From Parapristionchus giblindavisi (Eukaryota > Nematoda > Chromadorea > Rhabditida > Diplogasteridae): 64,000 bases of DNA. Shown piece by piece: positions 41,917 through 52,598 of this stretch. Positions within the stretch are counted from its first letter, which is position 1; every line of letters starts with the position of its first letter. A program made the position numbers and the translations under genes. Location of the stretch: the NCBI GenBank assembly GCA_943737045.1, contig CALSFV010000075.1, positions 415,535 through 479,534 on the forward strand, in the 5' to 3' direction. The notes beneath the pieces were generated by a model, which saw only the letters and a program-made list of their open reading frames with translations, did not search any database and was not told the DNA's origin.

Positions 41917-43354
41917 GGCGCTATGCGTTGCATCTCGTAGGGTATTTTGGCGGCACGCCGATATCGATCGAAATTATTTCTTAGTTTCTCCGTGGTGAAG
42001 CTTTTAAAAACAGATAAATCTTTTGAAAACAGGTAAACACTAATTAAATGAATCAATAGAGTAGTACGGATCCTAAGCCTAAGCCTAAACTGAAGAAATT
42101 CTGCTGATTTTGGATAGTGACTGAATCGATCGATAGACTAATTAATTGGATCAATAGAGTAGTTCGGAGGAAGAAATAAGAAGACAATGTGTCTGGCCTC
42201 AAAGGTAGATTTAGATGTATAATGAACAGCAAATCATCATCAGCACCCTTCAAAACCCCCCGATCCCAAAAATGTGATTCTTTGCGAGATATCACTGAAT
42301 TTAGATCATTTTGCACTCATAAGATACCTTCAGAATATTATCGGCAGAAAAATGTTTATGTGAGTGAAACTCTCAAACAATGGAATCATCATTCGTTCAA
42401 AAGGCTCCTGACAGCGTTTTTTTGAAAAATATTTCTGACTGTCTACTGAAAAATAACGAAAAGGAAAGAAAAACAGAGAAAATTTTCCTCGTTTTGTAAT
42501 GATTAATGTAATTATGCATGATAGGTATACGTAACTCCTTTATTATGTATATTTATCGAAGACATTCATTGATCAGAGTAAGATTCCTCATTCATTTCTC
42601 CATATATCACCCCCCCCCCCCTCTGTACCGGCCTTACTGTATCGTTTCTTTCCTGTGAATAATACGGTTCGCTTGACTGTTCACCTCCCCGTGGTGCGAA
42701 CTGGACACCATTCACTTGTTTCCAAAGTTGTACTTTATTTTACAAGTGCATGGTGACTGAGAAACAGTCTTTTCCTCTGATAAACTGTAATTTCTTTGTT
42801 TCTACTATCATTGCACATTATCGATTAAAAAAAATATATATTACACATGTCACTCAGTCACTCAAGAGAGCAATGCAAATTACAAAAAGTATCAGAAGAA
42901 ACGGCTGAGATTGGACAGAGAAAAAAAAGAAGGGTGGGGTGGGGGAATGGGAGAGGAGATAGACAAGACTCCGCCCCCACCCCCTCTCTCATCTCATTTT
43001 TCCTGCCTCTCCAACAGTGCGCTTCGCGAGATATCGACAAACGGCAAAAAGTACCATCTTTATGAAACAATCTAACACAATCTATTAGTAATCTCACGCT
43101 GAATAATGGGATTTAGCTTTACCTTTATATTTATCGGGGGATGAGGGAGAGAGAGAATGGGAGAGGGGAGAAGGAGAGATAGAAGGAGAGAGAAGGGGGG
43201 AGGGATGGAGAGTGAATTGAGGAAAGTTTTCCAAGTAATGCAATGAAATGCACCAGTTTTCCAGAAATATGTTTACGGGGTTGAAAATCGAAAATTTGTG
43301 CTAAAAAGCAAGATACAGAGAGGTGGAGAGTGGGGAGATAGAGCGCACGACTTT
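41917..43354. repeat. old, diverged complex repeat; no gene
   Basis: 42190-42280 resembles 39060-39150, and 42490-42600 resembles 55780-55870 (TGCATGATAGGTATACGTAA; TATTTATCGAAGACATTCAT; TGATCAGAG). GAGA-rich tract at 43145-43205. Open frames here are unsupported. Confidence 0.55.
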
Positions 43355-43447
43355 TAAAAGAATATCCCACGCTAATTTTACTCTCCGAATTGGCTATACT
43401 CTCTCGTAGACAAAGAAAGCGAGAGAGTGTTGCCAGAGCGGGAGTTA
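43355..43447. repeat. MITE-B foldback, right end lost
   Basis: TTTAAAAGAATATCCCACGC, TTTTACTCTCCGAATTGGCT, core CTCGTAGACAAAGAAAGCGA, then TGCCAGAGCGGGAG. Confidence 0.8.
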
Positions 43448-44131
43448 CGGAAACTTCTCTCCCACATTCATAATCTATGGGATGTCCATCTCATCAACGC
43501 ACATATATAGATCTACATAGATGGGAATTGAGAGACTAAGAACACATCTACATCAACATATCAACTAACGAAACTTTTAAAATTGTATTCTTGATATGCA
43601 AATAGTTGATCGACATGAATTATCACCTACCTTTCATTGATTTGAACTGAAATATTACGTCAAAAAGCGGATTGTTGGAGAGGCTAACAAACGCATATTT
43701 ATATTTTTGCAATCTACCTTTACTAGCGTAACGTTTGAATTCATGCTCTCACATGGAACCCTAGTCTTCTTTAGATCCGCTTATCTCTCGCAAAATAGAA
43801 ACGGGCTATGGAGAGGCACAGGATTTACTTCCAAACTTCGGTAGTCGACCCGACTCTACCGTAATATCTGAGTGTGTGACCTCAAAACCACAATGCTGAC
43901 AGCTAATTTCGCAAATCGATTAGATATACAGTCGATAATTGAAATGCACGAGCTTTATTCATAGACATATTTCAGATCAAACTTGGTTCGGAATAGGATT
44001 GTGCGTGGTGTAGAGGGTAGAATGGGGCGGGGATTACAAATTCGGAACTGCAGTACCTAGTTTGTTCGGACGATCAGGCAAAGCCCAAGCGGCAGAACGT
44101 ATCTACGGTAATTGAGACCATAATTCAAAGA
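43448..44131. other. intergenic, no gene seen
   Basis: AT-rich. TAGACATATTTCAG at 43967 could be an acceptor followed by SNLVRNRIVRGVE on plus, but no partner exon is clear. Confidence 0.35.
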
Positions 44132-44280
44132 TCAAAGATCATTCTTGTACATCACGATGTCTAATATTCCATCAGTGGCTTTGCCTCTGTGTCTACTAAT
44201 CCTTTGCACCCTCTCCTGATCATCTCGTGGATTCAAACCATTACGGAGAATAATGCCGTTCTCGTCAGAGTCGACGACTT
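44132..44280 (-). CDS. last exon of an unrecognised minus-strand gene
   Basis: Minus-strand frame ending TGA at 44132-44134 encodes VVDSDENGIILRNGLNPRDD, then QERVQRISRHRGKATDGILD and IVMYKNDL. An acceptor CACATCTTCAG directly precedes it, and the frame is blocked by a TGA further upstream, so this is a 3'-terminal exon or a pseudo-exon. A 20-nt mini-exon at about 44353-44372 (MIDLGV) would join in phase, but that could be chance. The charged composition is unlike the repeat-derived frames. Family unknown. Confidence 0.4.
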
Positions 44281-44961
44281 CTGAAGATGTGCATGGCGGA
44301 GGGAAGCCATTTCTCATTCATCGTCCACACCACACACTTAAACGGACACCCAGATCAATCATACTGTAGGATGTACGGTATCGATTACGGTAGTAAGATC
44401 GGGGAATTATTGATTGGTTTATGTTCTATCGATGTTATTGGGAAGAAGACCACCAGACGAAGAAAGACGTGTCTAACTGTTGAAGTGAAGATCAGTGATG
44501 AGATACAGGATATTTAATCTTTGATCTTTGAATTCTGTTGTTTCATAAACAACAGCCGAGCTAACTGGAAGATTCTGGTCTTTAACACCCCGCAGATAGG
44601 CATGCTTGTAGCTGAACGCACTTAGCACCACAGCTTGGTCGCGGGCTCAAAGATATTTTCATAGTCCTTTAAAACTAGTCATTTTTTGCGAAGTTGCTCA
44701 ACTTAACATTTAGTTAGAATTTTTTAAATGCATTATTACGCCAAAAATATCACTAACAGCTTAAAAATAAATAGAATGCTTTGTTGTAAAGTTTCAAATC
44801 TAAAATGAACACCATAAGTGTGACACAATCATACCCTGACCGAACCGAGATTTACCGTAATGTGAACGCGCGCGAGAAAAAAAGCGATTGTGAAACTCCT
44901 GATTTATATTTATTTTAGTTGTTTATATAGTGATTGATTATCATCGTTATTACCTTTTCAG
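44281..44961. other. intergenic or intronic, no clear exon
   Basis: The 76-aa plus frame at 44287 is the shadow of the minus-strand exon region. TTTGATCTTTGAA at 44518 resembles sequence 3' of the 4.9-12.3 kb gene. Confidence 0.35.
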
Positions 44962-45204
44962 ATGTGAGTATCACAAGGCGACTCAGTATCTAAATGAACA
45001 CCTTGAAGATGAACACAGAACGGAAGCTTGGGCAGACGAATTGTAATTTTCTCATTTATTTTCTCCTTTCTTCTTTCTAATGTTCTTGTTTAAATGCGAC
45101 ATATGATATGTGTTCTGTTCAGAAAAGAGGCGAACTTCGAGGTCGACAAACGTTGGAACCGGCTCTTCTCGAAGCCCAGATGTTTGGTGACGTTTTCGAT
45201 GAAG
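44962..45204 (+). CDS. two exons of an unrecognised plus-strand gene
   Basis: Exon 44962-45042 (acceptor ACCTTTTCAG, donor GTAATT) reads CEYHKATQYLNEHLEDEHRT then EAWADEL. Exon 45123-45204 (acceptor GTTCAG, donor GTTCGT) reads KEANFEVDKRWNRLFSKPRC then LVTFSMK. The split codon TT|A keeps the frame across the 80-base intron. Highly charged, helical-looking, no membrane segment. Family not recognised. Earlier and later exons are not visible; 100 bases after the last donor the segmental duplication copy 2 begins, so the gene may be cut off there. Exon 2 is also open in a second frame (GRQTLEPALLEAQMFGDVFD), which the joined phase does not use. Confidence 0.5.
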
Positions 45205-45326
45205 GTTCGTGTACTTCTTCATAAATTCCCTATAAAGTTCTGTATTCAGTGCCTTCGTTTGCTGATGAGTTAACCGCGAGCGCAAACACATGGAAAAAAT
45301 TGGTGTTTTCAGTACTTGGACACAGT

Positions 45327-45447
45327 TTAAGGGGAGAGTTACCTCACTCAATGGCCTCTTCATCGCGCACACTATTTCTCTGTTCTCTAACAACGAGAGA
45401 GCGTAGAGCGTTGAAGAGACCGTTGAGAAAGGTTTCGGCCCCTTTAA
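45327..45447. repeat. MITE-C, ortholog of 13388-13508
   Basis: Same TTAA flanks and sequence as the copy 1 element. Confidence 0.88.
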
Positions 45448-46225
45448 GCTCATTTACAACTAGGGAATGGTACATGTTCTATCGATGGAAGAGTGGAAAG
45501 ATTGATTTGCTCATCAGAATGTAAAATGAGCCGAGTGAGAAAATTTGAAAGTTCTATTGTCTCTAGTATTTCGAGACTTTTGCTTCGGACTACACTCTAT
45601 TTCCACGTAACTGTCACATCAATCTCTCCTCAAGTGTTTAGTAATTCTATAAAGGTTGCAATGCAGTAATTGCACCTATATCGTCGCTACTACTTGTTTT
45701 AATAAGTATTTTAATTGTTTATGAAAAAAATCTTTCTTGTCTCTTTTCTCCAAGATGCGATAAATATATTATTATTATTAAATATATTAAACTGATGCTT
45801 CCAGTCAAATATTCCCGAGAAAACATTGCCCTCAGTTTCGTTAATTTGTAGTTTACTATATTCTTTGGAATTCACAATTCGACATTATTGATTGGATTGA
45901 ATTATCGAATTACATGGTTAAAATTATAAAATCGCTTTTTCTAGTGTTCTGACTAAAACGCAGTTAGAAAGCTGGTTTCCTTTTTTTGAAGATAACAAAG
46001 ACATAGTTTAGCAAATGAAGAGACACTACAGAAAGACCATGTAAAGACGAAAGAAAGCACGAAAACAAGGACAAAAGTCAGAGTGATTCAGACTCAAACA
46101 TTTTTGAAGAATTCACAACAAAATTAGGAATTCGAAAGAATGAAGAAGCAGGTGGAGAGGCTAACAATGGAATGGGGAATCTCTAGCTCTCTACCTCTAA
46201 CCTTCCTTTATCTCTCTCTCTCCCT

Positions 46226-46432
46226 ATGACTCTTCCTTTGCTTCTACTTCTCCCTCTTCTACCTTTACCACTACCTCTCCTTCTCCCTCTACCTATCCCT
46301 CTACTTCTCCCTCTACCTCTCCCTCTACCTATCCTTCTACTTCTCCCTCTACATGTCCCTCTACTTCTCCCTCTACCTATCCCTCTACTTCTCCCTCTAC
46401 CTCTCCCTCTACCTCTCCCTCTACTTCTCCCG
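46226..46432. repeat. CCCTCTAC-type minisatellite
   Basis: Counterpart of 14283-14490, with several unit-level differences. Confidence 0.85.
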
Positions 46433-46667
46433 TCTTTACCTCTACTTCTAATCTCTCTCAATATTTCTACCTTTATATCTGTCCTCTATCATTGTCACTC
46501 CTTTATCACATGTTTCTTTTTTTGCCCGTAAATTCTTTGTTCAAAATGCATCAAGTTCCTGGTGTTCAAATTATTCAACGAAATTTCAAATTAAATCAAG
46601 ATATCTTGAAAGTATTCGCGCATGCTAATTTTATTTCATGACACAATTGGTCAGTCAGTTTGAAATA

Positions 46668-46753
46668 CCCCGAGCTACCGTTACTCTCCTTTCTGGCAAA
46701 GCTCTCTCGTAGACAAAGAATGGGTGGGAGCTCAACTTAGCCCGGGTGTGTCT
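46668..46753. repeat. MITE-B, ortholog of 14724-14813
   Basis: CCCCGAGCTACCGTTACTCT and AACTTAGCCCGGGTGTGTCT ends. Confidence 0.75.
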
Positions 46754-46882
46754 TCCCCCCATCGCATGGCGTCAGTGATAACTCGTTTAAACTTTGTTGT
46801 CAATCTGATTTGGTGGTCTTCTCGCACTTTTCTTGTCCCTTGTCTAAGAAGTTATTCGATTAGTTGCATTCTCTACACTGTT

Positions 46883-46910
46883 TTATTTATTTATTTATTT
46901 ATTCTTTATT

Positions 46911-47004
<94 letters not shown>

Positions 47005-47077
47005 CGAGGAAGAAATGGGGGAGAGAGGGAGAGGGAGAGGGAGAGGGAGAGGGAGAGGGAGAGGGAGATATAGAGAT

Positions 47078-47131
<54 letters not shown>

Positions 47132-47283
47132 AGAGGGAGAAGATAATTAGACGACGTTATGTTGATGAAGAACACCCAGGTTGGGGGAGGGAGAGGGAGA
47201 GTCGACCGAGGAGACAGAGGGGAGGAAGAGTTAGAAGTAGAGGGAGAGGGAGAAAGGGAGAGAGAGAGAGAGAAAGAGAGAGA

Positions 47284-47314
<31 letters not shown>

Positions 47315-47320
47315 CGACCA
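46883..47320. repeat. (TTTA)n, (TA)43 and GA tracts
   Basis: The (TA)n at 46915-47001 is longer than in copy 1 and fuses to ATGAACGAGGAAGAAATGGG, which in copy 1 is 5.9 kb away (20952). GAGGGA/GAGA tracts follow. Confidence 0.92.
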
Positions 47321-47625
47321 AAGACCCCCTTCCCAGTATTATTGTTGAAGTATCTTCAGTAATCGTGTTGCTCCTTACAAGTCGAGTTCAGCGGAAATCA
47401 AAATATTCTTCCGTTTTCTTTTTTGTCCCGGAAGGCCGTGTTCCCTGTAGTTCTTGTTATTTTATTGATCGATTTCCAACCTTTAAAATGTTCTATATAA
47501 ATCTACTCTATTCTGTCCAGTTTCCGCTGAACATTGAGGATGTCATAATCAGACGTGGCTGCATACAGGGTAGAAACTCATAGTGACACTTATAGTCTAA
47601 CATTCAGTGGTCACTTCGTATATAG

Positions 47626-47724
47626 AATTCTACTCTCCGCCCTGGCCACATTCTCTCGCGGAGAATGAATGCGAGAGAGCATTGCCAGAGCGGAGAGTTT
47701 TAAGTCAGCTCGGGTGTGCCGTTA
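47626..47724. repeat. MITE-B insertion specific to copy 2
   Basis: TTCTACTCTCCGCCCTGGCC / GCCAGAGCGGAGAGTTTTAA, right end AGTCAGCTCGGGTGTGCCGTTA. Copy 1 runs from GGTCACTTCACATTTAG straight on without it. Confidence 0.8.
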
Positions 47725-47840
47725 TTTCTTGATTTTTGGAAAAATCATTGATGTTTAGTTGTTTGAACGTGAAAAGTTGATTATTGAAATGTTTTTGCAC
47801 GTCATAGTTAATCGTTTATTTTGTATTATTATATAATGCA

Positions 47841-48297
47841 GTGTTCAGAACTTGGAAAATGCACGAAAATGCGGAAAATGCTGTTCAGAAGTTCAGCCGG
47901 AAAATGCTCTGAAAATGCTCATTTTCGAGGATTTTAAGCATATTTTAATGGTTTTTTGTTTAATATCAACGTTTATTGGTCGCAAACAGTGTTATGGACG
48001 CATTTTGTTGATGATAAGTGATAATTTTAAATATGGACTCGCTAGGTTGATTTTTCGCAGCATTTTCGTTGATTTTCGGCTAAAGTGCTCAAAAAAGGAT
48101 CATACGATATTTATTTCAGCAGCATACTTTATAAATGACCAAAGTTAGCTGTTTTCCATGAAACTACGAGGTTCAACGCTTTTAAAGTGTATAAAACCAT
48201 CTTTTTCGATCCAAAATCGAGCATTTTCGAGCATTTTCCACCTGAACTTTTGAACAGCATTTTCCGCATTTTCTTGCATTTTCCAAGTTCTGAACAC
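47841..48297. mobile_element. 457-bp TIR element specific to copy 2
   Basis: TIRs of about 55 bp: GTGTTCAGAACTTGGAAAAT, GC.CGAAAATGCGGAAAATGC... and its complement ending GCATTTTCCAAGTTCTGAAC AC. ATAATGCA lies just before it (47833-47840) and three bases after it (48301-48308). The 98-aa plus frame (47852-48148) starts inside the TIR and matches nothing I know. Probably non-autonomous. Confidence 0.85.
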
Positions 48298-48349
48298 AGC
48301 ATAATGCATAGACATCATGCATATGCATAGACATCACAGCATAGACCGT

Positions 48350-48680
48350 CTAGACTTCCTCTTCTTATTGTAGTAAAGGTAAAGATTATCCCTTTATTCA
48401 AGGACCACGAAATCCTGCGGGAGATCACTGCTACAGTGCTCGACATAATGATAGGACACCCCTAAAATTTTGTGATTCCGGCCGAATGGACAATGGAAAT
48501 CAAAAGATGTATATTCCCCTGTCAAAAAAAATAATATTAAAAAATAATAATATTTCGAAATTTTACCGTGACATAATGATAGGACAGCCTGATTTTTTTC
48601 AGAAGTTACTAATTTATTCAAACTTCTGCATAACATCAACGGGTCAACAACAGGTAAAGCCTATGCAATGCCTATTCAGT
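48350..48680. other. copy 2 sequence with a private segment
   Basis: Aligns to the foldback empty site of copy 1 at about 48387, then carries GACATAATGATAGGACA twice (about 48443 and 48570), which copy 1 lacks. No gene seen. Confidence 0.45.
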
Positions 48681-48814
48681 CCGTAGGTCCTAATCTCCTC
48701 TTATACTCATCCTTTTCCTTCCATTTCTTTCATTGTCGCAGATTTCGTTCGTTCAACGGATTTTCCCATAAAACCATCATAACTGGCGTCCATGTTTCTT
48801 CCGATTTCTCTCCT

Positions 48815-49260
48815 CCGTATCTCTCTCTCTCTCTCTCTCTCTTTCTCTTCCTCTCCCTCTCGCACTACCGCTCCCACTCCCCCTCTCTCTCCCCTCTCCC
48901 TCTTTCTCTCCTATCTCTCTCTCTCTCCCTCTCTCTCTCCCTCTCTCCTCCTCCTCCCTCCAATTCTTCTTCAGGTGTCATCATGTACTTCTCTTGTCTT
49001 CTTCGTTTCCATGAGACGTCCAATGACTTCTTTCAGCTTTCTTTGTCTCCTCTCCTCCCCTCTCCATCTTAGCTTTCCTCTCTCCTCCTCTTCCCCTCCT
49101 CTCCCTCGCTCCCTTCCCTATCTCCTCCTCCTCCCTCTCTTCCTTTCCTTTTCTCCTCCCTCCCTCTCTCCCTCTCCTCCTCCCGTCCATCTTAGTCTCC
49201 CTTTCTCTCTCCTCCTCTTCCTCGCTCCCTTTCCTCTCCTCCTCCTCCTCCCTCTCCTGC
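48815..49260. repeat. long CT-rich tract
   Basis: Counterpart of 22370-22830. Confidence 0.9.
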
Positions 49261-49833
49261 ACAAGCTCTTCTCCCACCATTTCTTTATCTACTCTAGCGA
49301 CAGTCGATCTTTCATTCCTGCGGCTTCCTCATTCTCGGTCATTATTGTTTTTTTCCTTCGTAAATTGTTTTTTAACGATATCCAATTATCATTCTCTAAA
49401 AAGTTTTAATCTTCTTTTTGTAAGTCGCATACTTTAAAATTTTATCCGAATCATGGATCTATCGAATAATGCTGCAAATTTACTGTAAATAGCGCTTCAC
49501 TGTTTTTATTCATTTCATTCGAGATAAATCGCCCCCGTAGATATGATCAAAATTCGTATATTCTTTCTTATTTTCCTTTCTTTGTTCTCTTCATATTTGG
49601 CTGTTCTCTCTCCTCTCTTTTTTTCCAATTCCACCCTTTAGCATATTTCCACTCGACCACCTCGAAAGCGTGGATACCCACCAATTTTCCTATTTTCATG
49701 TCGAATTTACAATTTTTATTACTATACATTTTTGTTTCCTCCATTCTCTTCCGTGATCATGTTCTCTGGCAAGCAACGAAAGTAAAAGAGTTTGGCCAGT
49801 CGTTAAAGTTCCCAGTTTTCTCTTCATTTTGAT

Positions 49834-50065
49834 CATACATTTTCGAGCACCCACATTGTGGGTACGGGTTATAAATTATTACATTGTGGGTTACATTGTG
49901 GGTTATAAATTGGCGCGCTTATAAAAACCGGGTCACTTTATCACTTATTTTGCCAAAGTAAGTGAAAATTAATCAATTTTACGGGCCAGTTTATAATCGG
50001 GTCCGTTTATCACAATTACGGATCAGATTATAGTTATGCAAATGTGAGTTGAACAAAAATGTATG
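49834..50065. mobile_element. 232-bp element with exact 8-bp target duplication
   Basis: Flanked by ATTTTGAT at 49826-49833 and 50066-50073. Short ends CATACATTTTC / AAAATGTATG. Copy 1 has one uninterrupted CATTTTGATTGCCAG at 23484-23491. Inside are three ACATTGTGGGT units and TTATAA-rich sequence. Eight-base duplications are typical of hAT-type transposases. The TIRs are short, so the superfamily call is inference. Confidence 0.88.
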
Positions 50066-50672
50066 ATTTTGATAGCCAGTACGACCGCTCAACATAGGAG
50101 TTCTATCGAAATTAACGCTCTCTTGCTTATCTGGCTTTCAGAAAAGTCTAGAGATGTTCAAAAATGGTCCTAACTCATTTCACCATTTTCGCTCTATTCC
50201 CATGAATTGTAAATTTAGCTCAATTCTCTCGTGACAGGCGTGATATTATAAGCTATCATGGGCTCCAGATTCACCAATAAAATCCTTGAACATATCTGAA
50301 TTTGCATCAGTCTAGACGCATTTCTGGACGATGTCACCTTCCCCCCTGACGTCAACTTTTCCTTCTTAATTCGCTAAACTCTCGCAAAGACTCCGCTCAT
50401 TCAATTGCAGATTTCTTGTCGCACATTTATTTAAACTTTTCTCCGTTTCTGTTTCAGTCTAGTCTCATCTTCACTTCATCATCATTTTCTTATGTGAAGC
50501 TCAAAATTATCGAAAAAGAAATAAAAACGAAGCGAGAGTGTGTGCAAAACGAGGAGAGTTTTACCTGCTTTTCTTTTCTTTTCGCAACTTTTGAAAAAAA
50601 GCATTAAAGCGAGCGTTTCTCCATTTGTTTTTTCATCTTGATCCAAAAGATGACAATATTTCCCTCACAACT

Positions 50673-50747
50673 CTAATTTTACTCTCCTCATTGCTCTCTA
50701 GCAGGCAAAGAAAACTAGAACGTGTGGCTAGAGCCTTGCAACCTTAA
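50673..50747. repeat. degenerate MITE-B relic
   Basis: Counterpart of 24095-24170. Confidence 0.5.
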
Positions 50748-51514
50748 CCATCTTTGTGTAGCGTATCAAAGAGTTACCGATTAAGTTTCATCTAATCCAA
50801 CTCATCCCATAATTTCTCTAATTCTATCTCATCTTATTCTCCTCCTCCTCTCCTCTCTTCATCATCGACTCCTTCATCCACTTTGCATCTGATTTGCACT
50901 GTAGATGAGGACGCCTCTCCACCTCCACTTCATTCCCATCTCTCTCTCTCTTTATCTCTCTCTCCCTCTCTCTCTCTCTCGTTCTCTCTCTTTCCCTCTC
51001 TCTCTACCTCGCTAACTATCTCGATCTGATCCTCCTCTCTCTCTATACCCCTCTCTCACTCTCTCTCCCTCCCTCTCTCTCTCTATACTTCTCTCCTCTG
51101 TCTTTCCTCTCTCTGTCCTGTCCCCCTCTCTCTCCTCCCCATCTCTCTATCCCTCCATCCACTATCTCCCGCCTATCCTAACTCATCCCCCCTCCAATCT
51201 CTCCTCGTTCCCCTCTTGGTCAGTTGCAATTAGATTACATCACTTCATTTAATAACCGTGACACATCATCTCTTGATAAATGTGTTATAAATGTAAATCA
51301 ATGAATGACAATCAATCCCATCATTCAACATATTCCTTTACCTTTTCCTTACAAGTGTTCGCTCGGGATGTGCCCTTAATCCAAGTTGAATCTTTTGGTT
51401 AAATCATTTTCATTTCAATTAAATTTATCGAGAGTACTCTCTGATAGGTATGATAAAAAGTGTTCTTGCTACCGACAGTCTCTGAACATTGACATTGCGT
51501 TGACGTTGGCAATA

Positions 51515-51572
51515 TCATTTATTTATTTATTTATTTATTTGATACTCCCGTGACAGGTGCGACAGCAAATAC
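51515..51572 (+). repeat. (TTTA)n retroposon end
   Basis: Six TTTA units then GATACTCCCGTGACAGGTGC. Counterpart of 25138-25215 with fewer units. Confidence 0.65.
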
Positions 51573-51609
51573 AGAAATCATACTGCTATAGTTCACGTAC
51601 ATTGTCTCC

Positions 51610-51950
51610 CCACCCATGTCATCCACTCGAAATCTCTATCCTCACTCCTCCTCCCATCATCAGCAACATCAACACCTCTCCTCCTCCCCTCCTTCTCTCT
51701 CCACCCTTCCCCACCCCCACACCTTCTCCTCCCACCTCAACACCTCTCCTCCCTTCCTCCCCTCCTCCTCTCCTCCCTCCTCTCCCCCACACCTTCTCCT
51801 CCTCCCGCTCTCTTCCCCTATCCATCTACCTCTTCCTCTTCCTCCTCCTCCTCCTTCTTCTTCTTCTTAAAAGAGACAATGGGAATATATGGGTTGTCGC
51901 CTTTTTGTCGTCTCCAGAGGCTAACTCCTGCTCTTCCATGTCTCTCCCTA

Positions 51951-51999
<49 letters not shown>

Positions 52000-52015
52000 C
52001 CTCTCTCTCTCTCCC

Positions 52016-52055
<40 letters not shown>

Positions 52056-52078
52056 TCCCTCTCCCTCTCTCCCACTCC
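51610..52078. repeat. CCTCC and (TC)n tracts
   Basis: Counterpart of 25250-25680. The long Ser/Pro/Leu frames are artefacts, one of which runs into the LINE fragment. Confidence 0.9.
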
Positions 52079-52079
52079 C

Positions 52080-52359
52080 GTTGTTAAAGAATTCACTGAC
52101 CTAGGTATTACTTATTGCAATCGTTTATCTTTCGCGGTTCACATTCGTAATATCGTCGCCAGAGCGAAATCCAGATGCTCTTATTTTTATCGCATTTTCC
52201 ACTCCAATAGTCCTAAACTATACTCTCGCCTGTTTATGACCTACGTCCGTCCCATTCTCGAAAATTGTTCTGAACTTTGGTCTCCCCATGAGGAACAGCT
52301 GATAAAAGTCATTGAAAATGTTCAAAAAGTGTATACTCGTCGTATTTTTGCCAAGTGCA
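52080..52359 (+). pseudogene. LINE reverse transcriptase thumb fragment
   Basis: About 93 codons: VVKEFTDLGITYCNRLSFAV, HIRNIVARAKSRCSYFYRIF, LYSRLFMTYVRPILENCSEL, WSPHEEQLIKVIENVQKVYT. These are the LG..., HI..I...A, TYVRPILE..S..WSP and IE.VQ....R motifs after the RT core of CR1/jockey-type elements. The 5' end is fused to a CT tract and the 3' end to the ACTTTTATGTGGTGTTATTG repeat (also at 18310 and 33858). The frame is intact, but both ends are truncated. Confidence 0.85.
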
Positions 52360-52598
52360 AACTTCATTTATTCACTTTTATGTGGTGTTATTGTTAATTT
52401 TCCGAAAAAAATACTCGAAAACACAAGCAAAAGGGTGTTAGTTTTGCCCTCTTGGAAAAGCACTGTAAAACAGAAATATGTCGGTTCTTTTTTCTGGCCA
52501 GCTAGGGACTAGCTGATTTCTGGGAGTAACCAAGATATTGCTTTTTGCAATGTTTTTTAACGAACAGCAAAATTAAAACCCGTTTTATACGCATCCCC
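52360..52598. repeat. piece of the 18.3-kb repeat
   Basis: TTATGTGGTGTTATTGTTAA to CCAAGATATTGCTTTTTGCA matches 18309-18480 and 33856-34040. Confidence 0.8.

Larger units (their letters stand above)
45305..52078. repeat. segmental duplication, copy 2 (short form)
   Basis: Partner of 13366-25735. Lacks the 5.9 kb at 15057-20951 and three mobile elements of copy 1, but has its own insertions (47626, 47841 and 49834). Ends in a CT tract fused to a LINE fragment at 52080. Confidence 0.9.

Noticed and set aside
44287..44517. 76-aa plus-strand frame
   Set aside because: Starts antisense to the better minus-strand exon at 44132-44280 and has no splice context.
47852..48148. 98-aa frame inside the 457-bp element as a transposase
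   Set aside because: Starts within the TIR, too short, and has no catalytic motif.
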